From the NCBI GenBank assembly GCA_003013855.2, contig ML058409.1, positions 930,001 through 994,000 of the forward strand: DNA of 64,000 nucleotides. The letters are read 5' to 3'. Shown here one piece after another: positions 1-12,250 of the stretch. Positions within the stretch are counted from its first letter, which is position 1; every line of letters starts with the position of its first letter. Source of the stretch: Liriodendron chinense. Its lineage: Eukaryota; Streptophyta; Magnoliopsida; Magnoliales; Magnoliaceae. Under the pieces are notes generated by a model. That model made no database searches and was not told the origin of the DNA. It saw nothing but the letters and a program-made list of their open reading frames with translations. The position numbers and the translations under genes were made by a program.

Positions 1-123
1 CTAAAAGTATTTGGGAGCCTATGTTTAGAGTTTCTACATTTATGAGGCTACTATATATCCTAAAACTTTAGTGGACTTTTTCCCAAGGCACAGTTTATCT
101 CATTCCTATTCTCTGATACCAAC
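1..123 (-). mobile_element. Edge of a minus-strand LTR retroelement internal region, with primer-binding site
   Basis: Read on the minus strand, the LTR end at 124 is followed by TGGTATCAGAG (plus-strand 111-121). This matches the usual plant primer-binding site complementary to initiator tRNA-Met. The rest of the internal region lies left of the window. No coding sequence is visible in these bases. Confidence 0.6.
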
Positions 124-1444
124 TGTAACACCCCCAAAATTTGACACTCGAGTATATAACTCAAATCTCGAAATCAAGGGTGTGATGAATGAATCCTTTA
201 CAATCACAATTGAAACTTTTATCCTCTCCATTCACAAGGTACCAAATATATGGAATAAAAATAAACCAACTTTGAAAATTAAACTAAAATCAACGAGTCT
301 ATGAAATTGTTCCAAACTGTCTAAGCTAATGGCCATCTAATGGGCCTTATTACATCAATGCTTTCAAACCAAAAATTAAAATAACTAATTCAAAGAAAAT
401 ATCTTCTAGAGTATTCCCTCATCTGGAACCGCTTCCTTGAAGTCTTCTAAATCATCACCTGTCACTATGGTTAATCGCATAACACTGCGTCAGCTATGAA
501 AGCCGGTGAGTAATCTCGTACGGTTTAGCACATGTAATTCAACATAGGAACACATAACTACTAAAATACAATTCATTACAAATCTAATGATAATTTCTCC
601 AACCAAAATCTCTTAAACATGCACATGATGCAAGGTATGCAAGTGTATCCCAACAATCTCAGTACGGTTATCAACAGAACATCCAGTTGGTTAACACTAT
701 CATCCTGGAACATCGGTCCCTAGCGGCATAGCCAACTCGGATCACGAACTGTCCCACACCTCCGCCTGGCCTGCGTAGTTGGTCTGTTACACACACTTGG
801 GTGCTCACCCAACCGGCCTCGATCAACGGAGCCTCCACCTGGCCTGCGTAGCTGGTCTGTTGCACACGCTTGGGTGCTCACCCAACCGGCCTCGATCAAT
901 GGAGCAACGGCTTATTGCAACACTCACGTGTGCTTAGCCCAAATCAACTCAAGTGATTAACCACATACTGGAATCCTCAATCACATGGGATGCATGATTC
1001 ATGCCACTCACTTTTCCCAATAATTCCAAAACCAAACACACAACCTTTTAGCCTTCTCAAAGCAACAAAATCACCATAATTTCATAATGAAGTTATACTT
1101 CCTCTATGTAAAGTAATTAAACAATTTCTATGTCAATTTCTACTGATAATAACAAATCCAACGTTGGGAAGCCAACTTGAATCAAGTAACATTAATATTT
1201 AAACCGACGTGAACGTAGATCATGCAAAATATGGACGTCACAAATCTGATTCACGAATCAGATTTTCGTACAACAAACCAAGGAATCTTCTTCAAAACTG
1301 TGAAGATAAATAGAGAATTTAAATGAAGATTTATCGAGTGAAAACTATACGAGATGAACTCACCGTTTTGGATGTTTTTCTCTTTCCTCCCGACTCCACG
1401 TCCAGCAAGAGTTGCTGGAATCCAGACGTGCAGCAACAAGTCAC

Positions 1445-1482
<38 letters not shown>

Positions 1483-2091
1483 CAAAACCTCTACTCGCAC
1501 TCACTCTCTCTTTTTCTCTTTCTCTCTCTACTCGCTCTTCTCTCTCTCTCTCTATGTTTCTCTTCCAGGAAAAGACACCTAGGGGGGTCTTATACACCAC
1601 CCTAGATGAGATTGGACGGTCTAAGATGGACTTGAATGGCCTGAGTTCGCGGTACTACAACCGGACCGAAGGTGGTAGAGTTTGAGTTGGAGAAGGACTC
1701 CACTTTTCGTTTCTTGCAAAATAAACCATAAGTGAGACGTTGGAGACCTAGGTGGGGTCCACACGACCCTAACGGAGCAGTTCCCGGGCTACCATGCACA
1801 GTAATGGCCAGGATCTTGGTCCCTTTTGATTCGGACGGCGATTTAAAGAAGTTCGGATAGACGGCCGATGAAAGAAATACTCAAGAGGACTTCATGCGTG
1901 GGGCAGACGGATTGATTGGACGGTTTGGATTTTCTAGATGGGGTCCACTATGATGGACGGTGTGGACGGACAGAGACGGCAGCGCCGTCCGCTGTTTACA
2001 CAGCAGCAATGAAGAAGAATTCGAGTAGAATTCTTTTGTTTTGTTTTTTTTTAAACGTGCGTCTCATGTAATATAACTTTTACGCTCCTCT
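124..2091 (-). repeat. Ty3-gypsy-like LTR, minus strand, probably truncated at its 5' end
   Basis: The plus strand begins TGTAACACCCCC, so the minus-strand LTR ends GGGTGTTACA next to the primer-binding site at 111-121. The part near 440-530 shows, in reverse, the same order of sequences as the 3' end of the plus-strand LTR at 3504-6407, and both carry a purine/pyrimidine microsatellite (here TC-rich, 1447-1555). The right limit is inferred: at 2092 the sequence switches to a plus-strand LTR fragment. A 73-bp direct repeat and short purine-rich runs are present. There is no protein-coding content. Confidence 0.55.
759..904. repeat. 73-bp tandem duplication
   Basis: Two near-identical units, 759-831 and 832-904, each contain the words CCTGGCCTGCGTAG and GGGTGCTCACCCAACCGG. 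They lie inside the minus-strand LTR. Only a few substitutions separate the units. Confidence 0.85.
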
Positions 2092-2416
2092 ATGGAAATG
2101 ACCTCACTGGGCTTTTAGCTCACCAAAATCACCACAGTTCTTGCAGGTTCACAGGAAGAAAAAGACATAGACGGAGCAAAGTACTCAGAGGGTCACATAT
2201 CACACGAGCGTCGAATGTAATCGATTTGTTTTAGTTTTGTAAAATTCAATGTAATAAGACATTAGTGGAAAAGAAATTTTATATTTGGGAATTTATTTTA
2301 GATATATAATGTGTGGGATGGAATCTTAAGGAATCTATGCTCGAATTTTCAATTCACACCCTGGAACTCGGGCTTCGGGTTGTTGTACTCGGGTTTCGAA
2401 TTTCAGGGCGTGACAG
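2092..2416 (+). repeat. 3' end of a plus-strand Ty3-gypsy-like LTR, identical to 6083-6407
   Basis: I compared this block with 6083-6407 base by base and found no difference over 325 bp (constant offset 3991). It ends GGCGTGACAG and is followed by TTTGGTATCAGAG, the primer-binding site. It is therefore the 3' end of an LTR joined to the start of an internal region. Its left edge abuts the opposite-strand LTR. Confidence 0.75.
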
Positions 2417-3125
2417 TTTGGTATCAGAGAGAGATTTCAAGAATTCCAAAGTGCCTAGGGTTAAGGCTAGCACCGAGTGAAGTTCAAGTAGGGTCTATAG
2501 ATGAACATAGGAAAGTGTAGTAGGGAACTAGATAATAGGATAGCTTATAGACCATAGAAATGGGTGCGCCATGTATGATTTTGTTGCTATTGTACTCGAT
2601 GTTTGTCTTTGTTTTTATTGATGTTTGTTTTGGTTGCAAGGTTGTCAAATTGCTTGCTTCTACATAAGGGTGTTGTTGTGTTGTGACCTTTGTTTTACTA
2701 GTGACGTTACTTTAGGATCGAGTCTGTAATGTTGAGGTTAGGGTGTCTGTAGGTTTTATCTGTGATGTTTCTTTTATTTGGACTCTTTGTTTTCCTTGTT
2801 TCATTGTTTGTACTGTGATTGATTGTCTTGTTTGTGACATTGCTTTTGTTGGGATGTTATTGACTTTCTTCTCTTAGTTATAGCATTCGCTTAGGCACAT
2901 CGGAGTGCATAGCGAAAGCTTGGTTGCGGTTATGGTTGAATCTCAAGGACGAGATTCTCATAAGGGGGTAGATTGTAAGAACCCGAAGTCATATAAGTCA
3001 TTACATACACTTGTGAGCAGATAAACCCATGACTTGTAGGGCATAGACACACCATAGTATTCGTCTCTTAGCTTAGTGGGTTTGCTTGAATTTCGAGGAC
3101 GAAATTCTTTGTAAGGGTGGTAGAA
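2417..3125 (+). mobile_element. Gutted internal region of plus-strand LTR elements (PBS and two polypurine tracts)
   Basis: The tRNA-Met-type primer-binding site lies at 2419-2429. Two gypsy-type 3' ends follow: GGACGAGATTCTCATAAGGGGG then TGTAAGAACCC at 2974, and GGACGAAATTCTTTGTAAGGG then TGTAATACCCC at 3126. Such polypurine tracts sit just before 3' LTRs. No gag or pol is left between PBS and PPT, so this is an internally deleted or non-autonomous element, or several nested remnants. The T-rich DNA at 2580-2890 encodes nothing recognisable. Confidence 0.5.
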
Positions 3126-3503
3126 TGTAATACCCCAAAAAATTTGGGTGCACGAGTAGTACATGAGTACGTGTTCACATGTGAGAAATTATATTTTAAA
3201 CTGTATCGTTCACATGCATACACACATGTATACATTTTATACATGTCCAGACAACTTGTCAGGCCTCTGAAAAACTTAGTGCACTTAGTCAAGTCGACAG
3301 ACCGACCGTTAGAATAATTCATCGTTACTAGACTAGAAGATCTAACCGCCCACTTCGATTCCGAATTACGCGAGCAATGTAAACCGCCGTACATTTCCCT
3401 GTACACATGTTTGTCCATAAATAAGATCCGTACATCATGTCCGTCATAAGGCATATGCTTAGACCAGTGATTTCTTGGCCCTATGAACTTGCTCGGGTGT
3501 GTT
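3126..3503 (+). repeat. LTR 5'-end fragment
   Basis: It starts TGTAATACCCCAAAAAATTT directly after a polypurine tract and runs until another LTR-like start (TGTAACACCC) at 3504. The fragment is too short for a complete LTR of this type, so it is probably cut by the next element. Confidence 0.4.
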
Positions 3504-4518
3504 TGTAACACCCTAGGATTTTAGAATAATTTAAATTATAATTTAGTTAATTATTTAATAATTTAAATAAATTGAAACATTGATAAATTAATAATAAATC
3601 ATCCGTAGGGAATTACTATATGGTCTCTTTATTAAAGTTGCTTAGAATAAACCCTAGAACAACATGGAAGTGATAGATTTTATAAAACTCGTAAATTTAT
3701 AATAATTACGAAAATGCCATTAGTTAAACTTAAGTTATACCACCTTTTTAAGTTTTATAATTTCTGGAAATTATTTTCATGCAAAACTCTATATATTAGT
3801 TCTAGGACACGATCTAACCATACACATGAAGTTTCAAACCTCCGATCATCCTACAAAGGCTCTAATCGAAAATCGTGCCATAAGTGGGCCATCGTAGCTC
3901 GGATCTGCCTCATTTTTCTCCTCGACGGCTAACTTTATGTTGCTCATTTATTGAACGGAGGAGACGGTCCCAACTCACTACATGTGGACCCCACTTGTAA
4001 GTGGAGCACCAACTCTATGTTGCGTGTGTCGCACGAAAAACAAAAGAAGAAAGAGAAGTCTTCTTCTTCACGACCTTTCCAGCGGACGCTGTTACAGCGT
4101 CCGCTCGCTGTCATTGGTGGGCCTCCACTTGACCTCCATGTGGGCCTCATATTTTATATCCATGCCGTTCATCAGAACCCTATCGTACCTAAGTTCAGTC
4201 CTTCAAAAAAATCTCTGTCGAAAGTTGTTCATGCGGCCCACTTTAATCGACTGTTTGGAAACTAAGAAAACTAAGATCGTGTCGGATCCGGTCTGTTGCT
4301 TCGCATGTGCCCCTGAAATTTTAGGGGATTGTTTTCATGGACCACACCTACTATTTGAACGGTCTACATATGATTTAGTACAAAAAATTCGGGCGACATG
4401 AGTGCCAGGCGGTGCCAACGCCAAAACCGATAGGGAGTTTCCTGCACCAACTCACCGACTTTGGGAGTCTTTAAAAGACCTCCTTAGATGCATCTCCCTC
4501 TTCACAAGCGTCCACCAA

Positions 4519-4555
4519 GAGAGAGAGAGAGAGAGAGAGAGAGGAGGAAACTCGG

Positions 4556-4598
<43 letters not shown>

Positions 4599-4705
4599 GT
4601 TGAGAGGGGGCGGATGCTTCACCTCCTATTGCTTCTATTTCTGCTGAAGCCTCATTCCAAGGCTAGGTAAGAAGAAGAAGAAGAAGAAGAAGAAAAAGAA
4701 GAAGA
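4519..4705. repeat. AG and AAG microsatellites
   Basis: Two AG runs, about 4520-4541 and 4558-4593, are separated by a short spacer. A GAA/AAG run follows at about 4671-4705. They lie inside the plus-strand LTR. Confidence 0.9.
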
Positions 4706-5590
4706 AAGAAGGAGGAAGGAGAGAGAAAGAAGGGTTTTCTTCTATGAGTCGAGTCGACTCGCTGAGTCAACCCAAAATTCGAGCCGAGACTATTTGAAAC
4801 TTGGAGATCAACGAATCAGTGAGTGATTCATCCCATGTAACTTTCTTGTTAATGTTCTTTAGTGTTCTTCCTTGTTAGGTGCAAGACTACTTTTCTAGTT
4901 AGGATTTTAGGCGTACTTTAATACTCTCTCCCTTATCATGGCATCATAAGTACAGGATTAATCTATCTAAGTTTCTCCTTTAACCAGGTTCTTAGGATTT
5001 TACTTTATTATTTCATGTAATTATGGCATTCTAGGTAGTAGAGTTACCTCTTCCAGTCTCTCCATAAATTTTCGTGAATTTCATCTTGTTCTTGAATGTA
5101 GAATGGATCCTAGGTAAGGGATCCAACCACTTCCTATCTCTATATCCATAAAAGTTTATCAGTTATCCTTTCCTTATTTAATTAATCTTCTTAAGTCTTC
5201 CGTTTTAATGCACATGTCAGAATTCTATGACAATTCGATTTAGGATTTATTACATAGGACGTAACCAACATACAACACTAAACGCATGTAGTATTTCAAG
5301 GTTCCCCGTGTCATCATTCCTAAACTTCCCGATAAACAACAACTTAGGGTTTGACAGTATACAATACATAACTCTTGAAACAATGTTAGTCTGTCAACAT
5401 ACTAAACCTTACACGATGACCTTCTCAAAATCCCTCGATCAACAGTAACTAAAACTAGATAAAGAATTATCTGAATGAAGATAACACATGCATGGCGTGA
5501 TTGGAATTGAGTTGCATTGCATTGTATGCTTGAAGAATGCTTCCATAGCTCATGACATATGCATACATTTATACACTGCGACAGAACAGG

Positions 5591-5866
5591 AGCATGGTTG
5601 ATTTGACTCCTGGCGTGCATGGTTGATTTGCCGCCTCGCTGTACCGGTTAGGTGAGCATGGTTGATTTGCGACAGGTTCCTAATGTTCAGTGGCAGCGAG
5701 TTCTGGTCGTCTCACTTATTGAGCATGGTTGATTTGCTCGGTTGGATCAGTGGTGCATGGTTGATTTGCCCACTGGCGTGCATGGTTGATTTGCCGCCTC
5801 GTTGTACCGGTTAGGTGAGCATGGTTGATTTGCGACAGGTTCCTAATGTTCAGTGGCAACGAGTTC
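5591..5866. repeat. GCATGGTTGATTTG motif array
   Basis: GCATGGTTGATTTG occurs seven times. The array is built on a larger unit repeated at an offset of 162 bp (starting near 5615 and 5777), which also contains TGTACCGGTTAGGTGAGC and GACAGGTTCCTAATGTTCAG. Confidence 0.85.
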
Positions 5867-5930
5867 CTAGACGTTTATTGCTCTCGCACCTACCATAACA
5901 TACATGACATTCATGATAATCATATTCCAT

Positions 5931-6010
5931 TGATAATAAATCATAAAGTATATCAATCATAACCTTATCCTGATAATAAATCATAAAGTATATCAATCAT
6001 AACCTTATCC
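5931..6010. repeat. 40-bp exact tandem duplication
   Basis: The unit beginning TGATAATAAATCATAAAG is present twice, 5931-5970 and 5971-6010, without differences. This suggests a recent duplication. Confidence 0.9.
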
Positions 6011-6407
6011 TTGTATATTTCATACAATTCTATCCGTTGATGATTCATCTCCTATCTCTTATTAACTGGAATATTACCTGTGATGGAAATGACCTCACTG
6101 GGCTTTTAGCTCACCAAAATCACCACAGTTCTTGCAGGTTCACAGGAAGAAAAAGACATAGACGGAGCAAAGTACTCAGAGGGTCACATATCACACGAGC
6201 GTCGAATGTAATCGATTTGTTTTAGTTTTGTAAAATTCAATGTAATAAGACATTAGTGGAAAAGAAATTTTATATTTGGGAATTTATTTTAGATATATAA
6301 TGTGTGGGATGGAATCTTAAGGAATCTATGCTCGAATTTTCAATTCACACCCTGGAACTCGGGCTTCGGGTTGTTGTACTCGGGTTTCGAATTTCAGGGC
6401 GTGACAG

Positions 6408-9400
6408 GCTCACTACAAGGCCTGGACCAAGTCAAATAAGATGTGTCTCAAGATCATAAAGAACTCGATTTCTGAGACCATGCAGGGTGTCATGCCCGAC
6501 ACTGAGAAAGCTAAAGATTTCCTGACTGAAATAGGAAAACAATTTCAGAAATCGAATAAAGCTGAGCTGAGTTCACTTTTACATAAATTGACTCAAGCCA
6601 CCTATAACGGTCAAGGAAATATCAGGGAGTACATTGGTGGATTGTCTGATGTGGTGGCTAAAATCCGCGCATTAGACCTTAAGATTGAGGATGAACTCCT
6701 GATTTTCTTGGTTCTAAACTCCCTCCCTCCACAATTCAGTCAATTCCAAATCAGCTACAATACTCAAAAGGAAAAGTGGACATTGAATGAGCTGATATCT
6801 CAGTGCGTTCAGGAAGAAGAGAGACTCAGAAGGTCGAGCAAGACACAAAGTGCACACCTTGTGACATCTGGTCAAGGACGAAAAGGAAATAAGAAAAGAA
6901 AGCACACTTCAGGGAAAAGTTTTACGGGTCCTGCGGGTGGCAATCAGCCTAAGTCTGGAAAGACATTTAAGAAGAAAAGGAAGGGTCCTAATGATGGCTG
7001 CTTCTTCTGCAAGAAGCCTGGTCATCAGAAGAAGGATTGTGAAAATTTTAAAGCATGGCTCGTTTCTAAGGGTAAAGACCATATTTTAGTCTGTTTTGAA
7101 TCAAATTTAGCTGATATGTCCACAGACTCCTGGTGGATAGATTCTGGTGCAACTATTCACATTTGTAATTCCATGCAGGATATGCTCCAAAGCCGGACGC
7201 CAACTGATGCAGAGAGATCAGTCTGTATGGGGAACGACATTAGAGCAAACGTGGAAGCTATTGGAGTCTGTAGGCTTAGGTTATCGTCAGGACACTTTCT
7301 TGATCTAGTAGATACTGTTTGTGTGCCTTCTATAAGGCGCAATTTGGTTTTCATTTCTCGTTTGGACAAATTTGGTTATGAGTTTAAATTTACAAATGGA
7401 AAATTAAGCATTTACTATGATTCAATTGTGATTGGTTCTGGCACTTTAGTTAATAACCTTTATCAGCTAGATTTGGATGTTTCACATGTATACAGCGTTA
7501 ACTCATCACATGGAAACACTAAAGGCATCAAACGAAGTTTAGATTGTGAGAATTCCTCCATGCTATGGCACAGGCGATTAGGCCATATCTCTCGTGAGAG
7601 ATTGGAAAGGCTTGTACGTGAAGGAATTCTTCACTTCCTAGACTTCTCAGACTTTGGGGTTTGTATTGATTGCATTAAAGGTAAACAGACTAGAATAAGG
7701 AAAAAAGGGTGCCACTAGGAGCGTAGGACTCTTAGAAGTGATTCATACAGACATCTGCGGACCGTTCCCTACAGCATCCTGGAATGGGAAGTATTTTATC
7801 ACTTTTATAGATGACTATTCTCGTTATGGGTATTTATACCTTATTAACGAAAAATCAGACGCCCTGGATACATTTAAGATCTATAAAGCTGAAGTCGAGA
7901 ATCAACTCGACAGGAAGATCAAAGTCGTTAGATCCGACCGTGGTGGTGAGTACTACAGAAGGTATGACGAATCTGGGCGTAATCTAGGTCCATTCGCTAG
8001 ATACCTACAAGATTGTGGCATCGTCGCCCAGTACACCATGCCTGGTACTCCAGAGCAGAATGGTGTAGCGGAAAGGCGTAATCGCACCCTAAAGGATATG
8101 GTGCGATCTATGATTAGTAATTCTACGTTGCCAGAATCTTTGTGGGGTGATGTGTTGAAAACGGCTGTGCATATCCTTAATAGGGTCCCAAGTAAGGCTG
8201 TAATGAAAACTCCATATGAATTATGGACAGGGCGAAAGCCTAGTCTACGATATTTTCATGTATGGGGTTGTCCTGCAGAAGCCAAACCGTATAACCCGCA
8301 TGAAAGAAAACTTGACCCTAGAAATGTTAGTTGCTTCTTTATTGGATACCCAGAAAGATCAAAATGATTCAGATTTTATTGTCTATCATATTCCATGAGA
8401 GTCATTGAGACTGGGAATGCTAGGTTTATTGAGAACACTGAAGATAGTGGGAGCACAAATATAAGAGATATTGTATTTGAGGAAGAGCGGATTGTGATTC
8501 CCACCACAATCATTCAGAATAGCATGGTTGTCGGTCCAGCAGTGGACCCTGAGATCCCTATGGACGACCATGTACAACCTCAAATACAACCCACTGATGA
8601 GGAAATGGAAAATCCAATTCAGAATAATGAGCCATTAAGACGATCACACAGAGAGAGAAGATCTGCAATACCAGACGATTACGTCGTCTATTTGCATGAG
8701 CATGAGTTTGACATTGGGGTTGAAAAGGATCCTGTATCCCTTTCACAGGTCGAACAAAGTGCGGATTCTTCTCATTGGTTCGACGCCATGAAGAATGAAT
8801 TGAAATCCATGAAGGACAACAAAGTTTGAGACCTTGTTGAATTGCCTGAAGGGATTAGGCCGATTGGTTGCAAATGGGTATTTAAAACCAAACGGGACTC
8901 TAAAGGCAATATCGAAAGGTATAAAGCCAGGCTAGTTGCAAAGGGTTTCACTCAGCGTGAGGGCATTGACTTTAAGGAGACTTTCTCACCTGCATCTAAG
9001 AAAGACTCATTTAGGATCATTATGGCTCTTGTGGCTCATATGGATTTGGAGCTACATCAAATGGACGTGAAAACTACATTTCTCAATAGAGATCTAATGG
9101 AGAACGTATATATGTTGCAGCCAGAAGGTTTTAAAGCCAAAGGCTCAGAACATCTGGTCTGCAAACTTAAGAAGTCCATTTATGGGTTGAAACAGGCATC
9201 ACGACAGTGGTACCTAAAGTTTCATGAAGTTGTTTCCTCATATGGTTTCATTGAAAACACTGCGGATGAGTGCATATATGTGAAAATCAGTGGGAGTAAG
9301 TTTATCATTTTAGTCTTGTATGTTGACGACATTTTATTGGCCATAGTGATATTGGATTGTTGCGTGAGACTAAGAAATTTCTATCTCAAAATTTTGAGAT

Positions 9401-10310
9401 AAAAGATCTTGGTGATGCTTCTTTTGTCATCGGCATTCAGATTAGCCGGGACAGATCACATGGATTACTTGGCTTGTCGCAGAGGGCCTATATTGATAGG
9501 GTTTTCGAAAGGTTTGGCATGCAAGGTTGTGCTCCTGGCCAAGCACCTATTGTAAAAGGTGACAAATTTGGTCAATTTCAGTATCCTAAGAATGACCTAG
9601 AAAAGGACAAGATGAAAGCTATTCCGTATGCGTCAGCAGTAGGGAGCATCATGTATGCTCAGGTCTGTACGCGTCCAGATATTGCTTTTGTGGTTGGAAT
9701 GTTGGGCAGGTACCTTAGTAATCCAGGAATGAATCATTGGATAGCTGTAAAGAAAGTGTTGCGCTACCTGCAAAGGATAAAGGACTTCGAACTCACATAT
9801 AGGAGATCCGACCATTTGGAGTTGCTAGGATATACAGATGCAGATTTTGCTGGTTGTCTCGACAGCAAGAAGTCCACCTAGGGCTATGTATTCATGATGG
9901 TTGGTGGAGCCGTATCATGGAAAAGCGTGAAACAGTCGATTACGGTATCATCTACCATGGAAGCAGAGTATGTAGCTTGTCACGAAGCCACGAATCAGGC
10001 GGTCTGGCTTCAGAGCTTTTTCTCTGGTTTATGGGTTGTGCAGATGATCCCGAAACCATTGAAAATCTATTGTGACAGTTCAGCTGCAGTTAACTTCTCC
10101 AACAACAACAAGCATTCATCGAGGTCAAAGCACATTGACATCAAATATCTTGTTGTGAAGGAGAGAGTTCAGAATCGTCAAGTGTCTGTGGAACTCATCG
10201 GCACAAGGCAGATGATAGCGGATCCTCTCACGAAAGGCCTTCCTATCACGCTCTTTAAGGAGCATGTGACGTCTATGGGAGTTATTGATCCCAATGATGT
10301 ATTTCAGTAG
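6408..10310 (+). pseudogene. Broken Ty1-copia gag-pol polyprotein
   Basis: The domains read in copia order: gag (6408 to about 6960), a CCHC knuckle (CFFCKKPGHQKKDC near 7010), protease (DSGAT near 7142), the pre-integrase HRRLGH motif (about 7570), integrase (7740-8300), reverse transcriptase (8850-9400, with YVDD near 9320) and RNase H (TDADFAG near 9835, EAEYVA near 9960, end 10310). The gag N-terminus and the 5' LTR are missing, because coding starts directly at the gypsy LTR edge. Visible breaks are a frameshift at the A-run 7701-7706, TGA at 8365, TGA at 8827, a frameshift near 9340-9350 and TAG at 9879. The element cannot make its own polyprotein. The lineage within copia was not determined. 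Confidence 0.95.
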
Positions 10311-11380
10311 TGGGAGTTTTCACGTATGATCCGATTATGTCCAGACATTTTTAGAGATATCTTTTATGCATTGATGATTCTATTTTCAGTTTATATCTTG
10401 TTTCTCCTTCAGTGTGCACATTTAGTTTTGAGTAAGCAAGACTTTGGTTTGTGTCTTGGAGACACGTTCAGTAGGACCACTTGAAGATAAACACGTATGA
10501 TCACATAAGACGTGTAATCTTCATACCACACCCCATATCATTGATCCATGTCGTTAAGGCTATTGGTATCTGTGATTGTGATTCGTCACACTTTGAAAAT
10601 ATGAAATGTTGTGTTGACTACCATGATTCAATATCAGTGGTCTTGATGGACCGGATCTGACAAGCGTTGCTCATAATTATCCAACGGTATTGTTTTGAAA
10701 TCAGTAGGGCGCCCATTAGGAGCTTTTGAAACAAATTCATTTTATAAAATTATTTTTCTCAAAAAAAAAATAATAAAATAAAATGTTTTTATTCCGCATA
10801 AGATTAAGTCTCACATATTCTTCGTGTATTCCCTATTAGCTTTTGAGGAATATTAATACAATGGGAAACTCTTAATTTGTTAAAAAATTAGAATCTCAAT
10901 TTAGAACTAATCAAATCAATCACTTAAATTGAAAAGATTTTAAATCTAGAGAAAACAATCCTAACCTTTAACTGGTTGAAGGGTTCAGATCACCTCATTC
11001 TTCAACATTTTTTTTCGGTTAGTCATGCAATCCACTCTCCCAGTCAATCGCGCAACACACCCAATAGTGTGGTCAGCAGTGTGGATATTGCACCAGCAAT
11101 GGGTTTCAAAACCGAGACCCTTGTTGAAACTCCAGTCTACCAACGAGGCAAGGCCTCGAACCCACTTGATGACTTGAGTTCGGAATATTCTTTTTCTTTT
11201 CTTTTGTCTCACACCCCAAGTTTAATGTGCCACACATCTGTGTATGTAAAACCACCCATCATCAAGCAGGCCAACATGCCACAAACCCCAATGAGAGGAA
11301 GGAGAGGTGGAGCCCATCTGCTTTCCCTGGATGTGGATGGCAAATGGTTAAGAGTCTATTAAGAGGAGACGGAATTCGCC
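10311..11380 (+). other. 3' flank of the copia element, no gene seen
   Basis: This is the probable untranslated tail of the copia element (about 10311-10750), followed by A/T-rich DNA with an A-run near 10760. I could not find an LTR boundary or a polypurine tract with confidence. Open frames near 10976-11460 show no recognisable domain and are treated as chance. Confidence 0.4.
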
Positions 11381-11809
11381 ATCTGATCAGTGGCCTTCAT
11401 ATCAACGGTTGTAAACAAAAATGGCGTCAACAGGGTGGCCCATCGTATCACTCACCTTAAATCCCGGAATGTGGCGAGTCAACTCTCCTAAGTACACGTG
11501 GCATCGTGGTTTATCAATTGACACCGTTCAGTTCATCTAATGTGACTTATTATGGATGGCGGCACATAGATAGGATGATCCTAGCCATCTGATTAGGGGA
11601 CTTCGAAGCAACGATATCGAATGAAAATGGTTAGCGATCAAACATTCATGATAGCAAATGGAAGGTAACTGACGGACAGGATCATCTGATAAGTGTGATT
11701 TTTGGAACATTTATGGAATACGAGAGATGGCGTTCTCATTTTCCACGGTTGGAGATCTGACCACCTACAACCGAAGTACCACTTCTTAAAGAAGTTCTTG
11801 CGCTCAAAA

Positions 11810-12250
11810 GCTAGGTGGGGCCCTCCGTGGTGTTTTATGAGAAATCCACCCCGTCCATCTGTTTTTCCATATCATGTTACGACATGAACCCAAAACTGAG
11901 GCAGATCCAAAACTCAAGTTGACCTCATGACAGGAAAATATGATGATTGACTTTCCACCGTTGAAACATTTGTGGGGCCACAGAAGTTCTTGATCAGGCT
12001 AATATTTTTTGAGTTTTCAGTTCATCCCAGTAGGAATGACCTTGTGAACGGTTGGGATGGAATACAAAAATCACGGTGGAGTCCAGGGAGGTTTCAACGG
12101 TAAGCATTTCCCTAACCATTTTTTCCCATCGTGCGGCCTACTTGAACTTTGGATCTGCCTTATTTTTGGGCTGATCTCCTGACATGATCTGGAGAGAAGG
12201 ATGGACGGAGTAGATTTCTCAAAAAAATCACGGTGGACCCCACATAGCTT
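11810..12250. mobile_element. Foldback (long inverted repeat) element
   Basis: The left end AGCTAGGTGGGGCCCTCCGT pairs with the right end, whose reverse complement reads AGCTATGTGGGGTCCACCGT. Inside, CCGTCCATC...GAGGCAGATCCAAAACTCAAG on the left pairs with its reverse complement near 12160-12215. There is no transposase. This copy belongs to the same broad family as 13381-13805 but is a divergent subtype. Confidence 0.65.

Larger units (their letters stand above)
3504..6407 (+). repeat. Ty3-gypsy-like LTR, plus strand (about 2.9 kb)
   Basis: It starts TGTAACACCC and ends GTGACAG at the point where copia coding sequence begins. The last 325 bp equal 2092-2416. It carries AG and AAG microsatellites (4519-4705), a GCATGGTTGATTTGC array (5591-5866) and a 40-bp exact duplication (5931-6010). 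Whether all of 3504-6407 is one LTR or a composite cannot be proved here. No target-site duplication could be matched. Confidence 0.5.

Noticed and set aside
1323..1685. Ser/Leu-rich open frames over the TC microsatellite
   Set aside because: They are produced by the TC repeat (SLSLSL) and lie within an LTR.
5591..5866. CRISPR-like spaced repeat
   Set aside because: The spacing is irregular, the spacers are themselves duplicated, and this is plant LTR DNA.
10976..11362. 128-codon open frame after the copia element
   Set aside because: No recognisable motif, and competing open frames on both strands.
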